A stretch of 64,000 nucleotides of DNA from Rhodobacteraceae bacterium EL53 (GTDB taxonomy: Bacteria > Pseudomonadota > Alphaproteobacteria > Rhodobacterales > Rhodobacteraceae). The position numbers and the translations under genes were made by a program. Of the stretch, positions 63,538 to 64,000 are shown piece by piece (positions within the stretch are counted from its first letter, which is position 1; every line of letters starts with the position of its first letter). The notes beneath the pieces were generated by a model that saw nothing but the letters and a program-made list of their open reading frames with translations, was not told where the DNA came from and did no database searches. The DNA is taken from assembly GCA_900313015.1 (NCBI GenBank), contig OMPR01000015.1, forward strand, positions 62,001 to 126,000. The letters are read 5' to 3'.

Positions 63538-64000
63538 ATGTTCCAGACATTTGAAGTGACCGCACGCCCGGAACAGGGGCCCCCTCGGTTAGAGGCATTG
63601 CGCGGTGAGTTGATGGCTGAGGGCTTGGACGGGTTCTTGATCCCGCGCGCGGATGCGCATCAGGGGGAGTATGTCGCGGCGCATGATGAGCGGCTGAGCT
63701 GGTTGACCGGTTTTACCGGGTCTGCCGGGTTTTGTGTGGCGCTGCGGGATATCGCGGGTGTGTTCATCGATGGGCGGTATCGCACACAGGTCAAGGATCA
63801 GGTCGCGGATGTGTACACGCCGGTGCCTTGGCCGGATGTGACGCTGACCGCATGGTTGAAAAGCCAGCTGCCACAGGGGGGCCGCGTGGGCTTTGACCCG
63901 TGGCTGCACAGCGCGGGGCAGATCAAGGCGGCGCGGGCAGATCTGGACGGAACCGGGATTGAGCTGGTGGACTGCGCCAATCTGGTGGATCGGATTTGGG
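63538..64000 (+). CDS. Xaa-Pro aminopeptidase (M24B), N-terminal part
   Basis: The frame is open from ATG 63538 to the window end (154 codons). It reads as the N-terminal creatinase-like domain of M24B aminopeptidases: RLEALRGELMAEGLDGFLIPRADAHQGEYVAAHDERLSWLTGF and TGSAGFCVALRDIAGVFIDGRYRTQVKDQV. The catalytic pita-bread domain is outside the window. The enzyme removes N-terminal residues preceding proline. GAGG lies five nt before the ATG. Confidence 0.92.
   Translation, partial: MFQTFEVTARPEQGPPRLEALRGELMAEGLDGFLIPRADAHQGEYVAAHDERLSWLTGFTGSAGFCVALRDIAGVFIDGRYRTQVKDQVADVYTPVPWPDVTLTAWLKSQLPQGGRVGFDPWLHSAGQIKAARADLDGTGIELVDCANLVDRIW

Noticed and set aside
1-64000. tRNA, rRNA, CRISPR, IS element or prophage
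   Set aside because: No T-loop signature, no regularly spaced repeats, no transposase, integrase or phage gene was seen on either strand.

Overview
The window is a chromosomal segment of an alphaproteobacterium, most likely a marine Roseobacter-group member of the Rhodobacteraceae. This is inferred from gene content and style: moderately high GC, a single-chain PntA, cobS/cobT, Hint/RTX secreted proteins, a YeeE/YedE sulfur transporter, DUF3422 and an FNR-like box next to an OmpW gene. No tRNA, rRNA, CRISPR array, insertion sequence or phage gene was seen. Most of it is dense ordinary metabolic gene content with short operons.

1-6.1 kb: leucine/isovalerate catabolism on the minus strand (isovaleryl-CoA dehydrogenase, acyl-CoA synthetase, methylcrotonyl-CoA carboxylase beta and a truncated alpha subunit), interrupted by a plus-strand ompW. 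6.2-8.6 kb: PLP aminotransferase and HAD phosphatase, then an AT-rich stretch with a possible small membrane protein. 8.6-13.7 kb: PNPOx-like protein, AlkD-like repair protein, a lipoprotein, moaA, and the LPS-core genes waaA and a glycosyltransferase. 13.7-14.6 kb: an unexplained region with no recognisable gene.

14.6-24.0 kb: a divergent peptide/N-acyl amino acid locus. Three M20 deacylases and a double-ABC ATPase lie on the minus strand; a binding protein and two permeases lie on the plus strand. 24.2-31 kb: sulfur transporter, DUF3422, a frameshifted MerR regulator with a carboxymuconolactone-decarboxylase-like protein and a clear MerR-type promoter, pntAB, then a methyltransferase/rhodanese/MBL-fold trio. 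The MBL protein appears to have lost its first metal-binding motif.

32.6-40.6 kb: SDR, kynureninase, TetR and a Tat-exported molybdenum hydroxylase, then a large RTX/Hint secreted protein. 40.6-49.6 kb: C26 peptidase, GlcG-like protein and malate synthase G (with a GntR-like operator), pepN, SDR, two proteins of unknown function. 49.7-55.1 kb: gatB, a prolyl-oligopeptidase-family peptidase behind CGTACG-centred palindromes, DUF4177, bolA and a J-domain protein. 55.4-59.5 kb: DUF1254 protein, EF-hand protein, glycine-zipper lipoprotein and sulfatase. An 89-bp segment carrying the sulfatase 3' end and a hairpin is duplicated here. 59.8-64 kb: cobS and cobT separated by a racemase-fold gene lacking both catalytic cysteines, then a partial Xaa-Pro aminopeptidase.

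All functional calls are from reading the sequence and family knowledge; no database search was run.
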